The notes under the pieces are model-generated. The model saw only the letters and a list, made by a program, of their open reading frames with translations, was not told the origin of the DNA and ran no database searches. A DNA stretch of 18,778 nucleotides from NCBI GenBank assembly GCA_024196135.1, contig JAMQCK010000629.1, forward strand, positions 1 to 18,778, in the 5' to 3' direction. Both the position numbers and the translations under genes were made by a program. Shown here in pieces: positions 18,451 to 18,778 of this stretch. This DNA comes from Pleurotus ostreatus/Saccharomyces cerevisiae fusant. Taxonomy: Eukaryota > Opisthokonta. Each line of letters begins with the position of its first letter. Positions within the stretch are counted from its first letter, which is position 1.

Positions 18451-18778
18451 CTAGTACTGGTAGTCCGAAGGCGAGTAGGGGTTGATCGCAAAGCGTCGAC
18501 CGGCATGGACAGGAACGGGGTGGTACTGCACGCGCTGGTCAGGCCGGTACACGTCGGTGGGGGGCGCTGCGCTGCGCACCAGATCATAGGGCTTCGTGGC
18601 GACCGCGTCCGGCACAGCCGCGTCGAAGTCACCCTCCCACGGCGCAGCTAACGTGCTGCGGCCCAGGTCGGGGGGCATGCTAACGTGAGGCAGGGTATAA
18701 TAGGGGTCGAGATGAGAAGAGGGCCCGTAGAGCATGCCTTCATTCGGCGCTGAGCCAGAGAGGTTATAGATCGAGTTC
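18451..18778 (-). CDS. C-terminal exon of an unidentified protein (partial)
   Basis: A minus-strand frame is open from the window edge to a TAG at 18453-18451, giving about 108 C-terminal residues. The segment is rich in Pro, Tyr, Ser and Asp and looks unstructured, with PYYTLPHVSMPPDLG in the middle and ending FAINPYSPSDYQY. An in-frame methionine lies at 18735, but the frame extends beyond it to the edge, so the start is probably outside the window. Codon use is GC-rich and like that of real genes here. The family cannot be told from this tail. Confidence 0.5.
   Translation of the reverse strand, partial: NSIYNLSGSAPNEGMLYGPSSHLDPYYTLPHVSMPPDLGRSTLAAPWEGDFDAAVPDAVATKPYDLVRSAAPPTDVYRPDQRVQYHPVPVHAGRRFAINPYSPSDYQY

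Overview
The window comes from a filamentous basidiomycete, most likely a mushroom-forming Agaricomycete. The evidence is about thirty short spliceosomal introns (mostly 47-67 nt), GC-rich coding exons, an eight-cysteine class I hydrophobin, and Kre9/KNH-type Ser/Thr-rich GPI proteins. There are no bacterial, plasmid or CRISPR-like features. All gene models were built by hand from splice signals, phase consistency and recognisable protein motifs. Contiguous open frames are misleading here because several introns can be read straight through.

Layout. 1-1286 (+) is the 3' part of an RRP12-like ribosome-biogenesis gene. 1287-2554 is a gene-free spacer. 2555-3512 (+) is a five-exon GNAT acetyltransferase whose last intron is best modelled as GC-AG. 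3951-5795 (-) is an AIM9/APH-type mitochondrial phosphotransferase. 6441-6912 (-) is a class I hydrophobin. 7630-9415 (-) is a secreted S10 serine carboxypeptidase. 9965-10768 and 11417-12275 (-) are two tandem Kre9/KNH-like cell-surface paralogues with identical lengths for their first three coding exons. 12982-13690 (-) is a six-exon conserved-looking protein of unknown function that appears to start on a 4-nt coding exon. 14048-16449 (+) is a large protein with a long disordered N-terminus and a peroxiredoxin-like AhpC/TSA_2 domain. 16450-18450 is gene-poor, with one doubtful ORF carrying internal repeats and a weak tRNA-like signal. 18451-18778 (-) is the 3' end of an unidentified gene that runs off the window.

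Functional reading. The middle of the window (6.4-12.3 kb) holds four consecutive minus-strand genes whose products all carry signal peptides and act at or outside the cell wall: hydrophobin, carboxypeptidase and two GPI-type wall proteins. The flanking genes are intracellular housekeeping or metabolic functions. I see no clear evidence of a new multi-gene system. The most interesting items are the unidentified 152-aa protein with its tiny first coding exon, the peroxiredoxin-like domain inside a 749-aa disordered protein, the conserved exon frame of the tandem paralogues, and the GC-AG intron.
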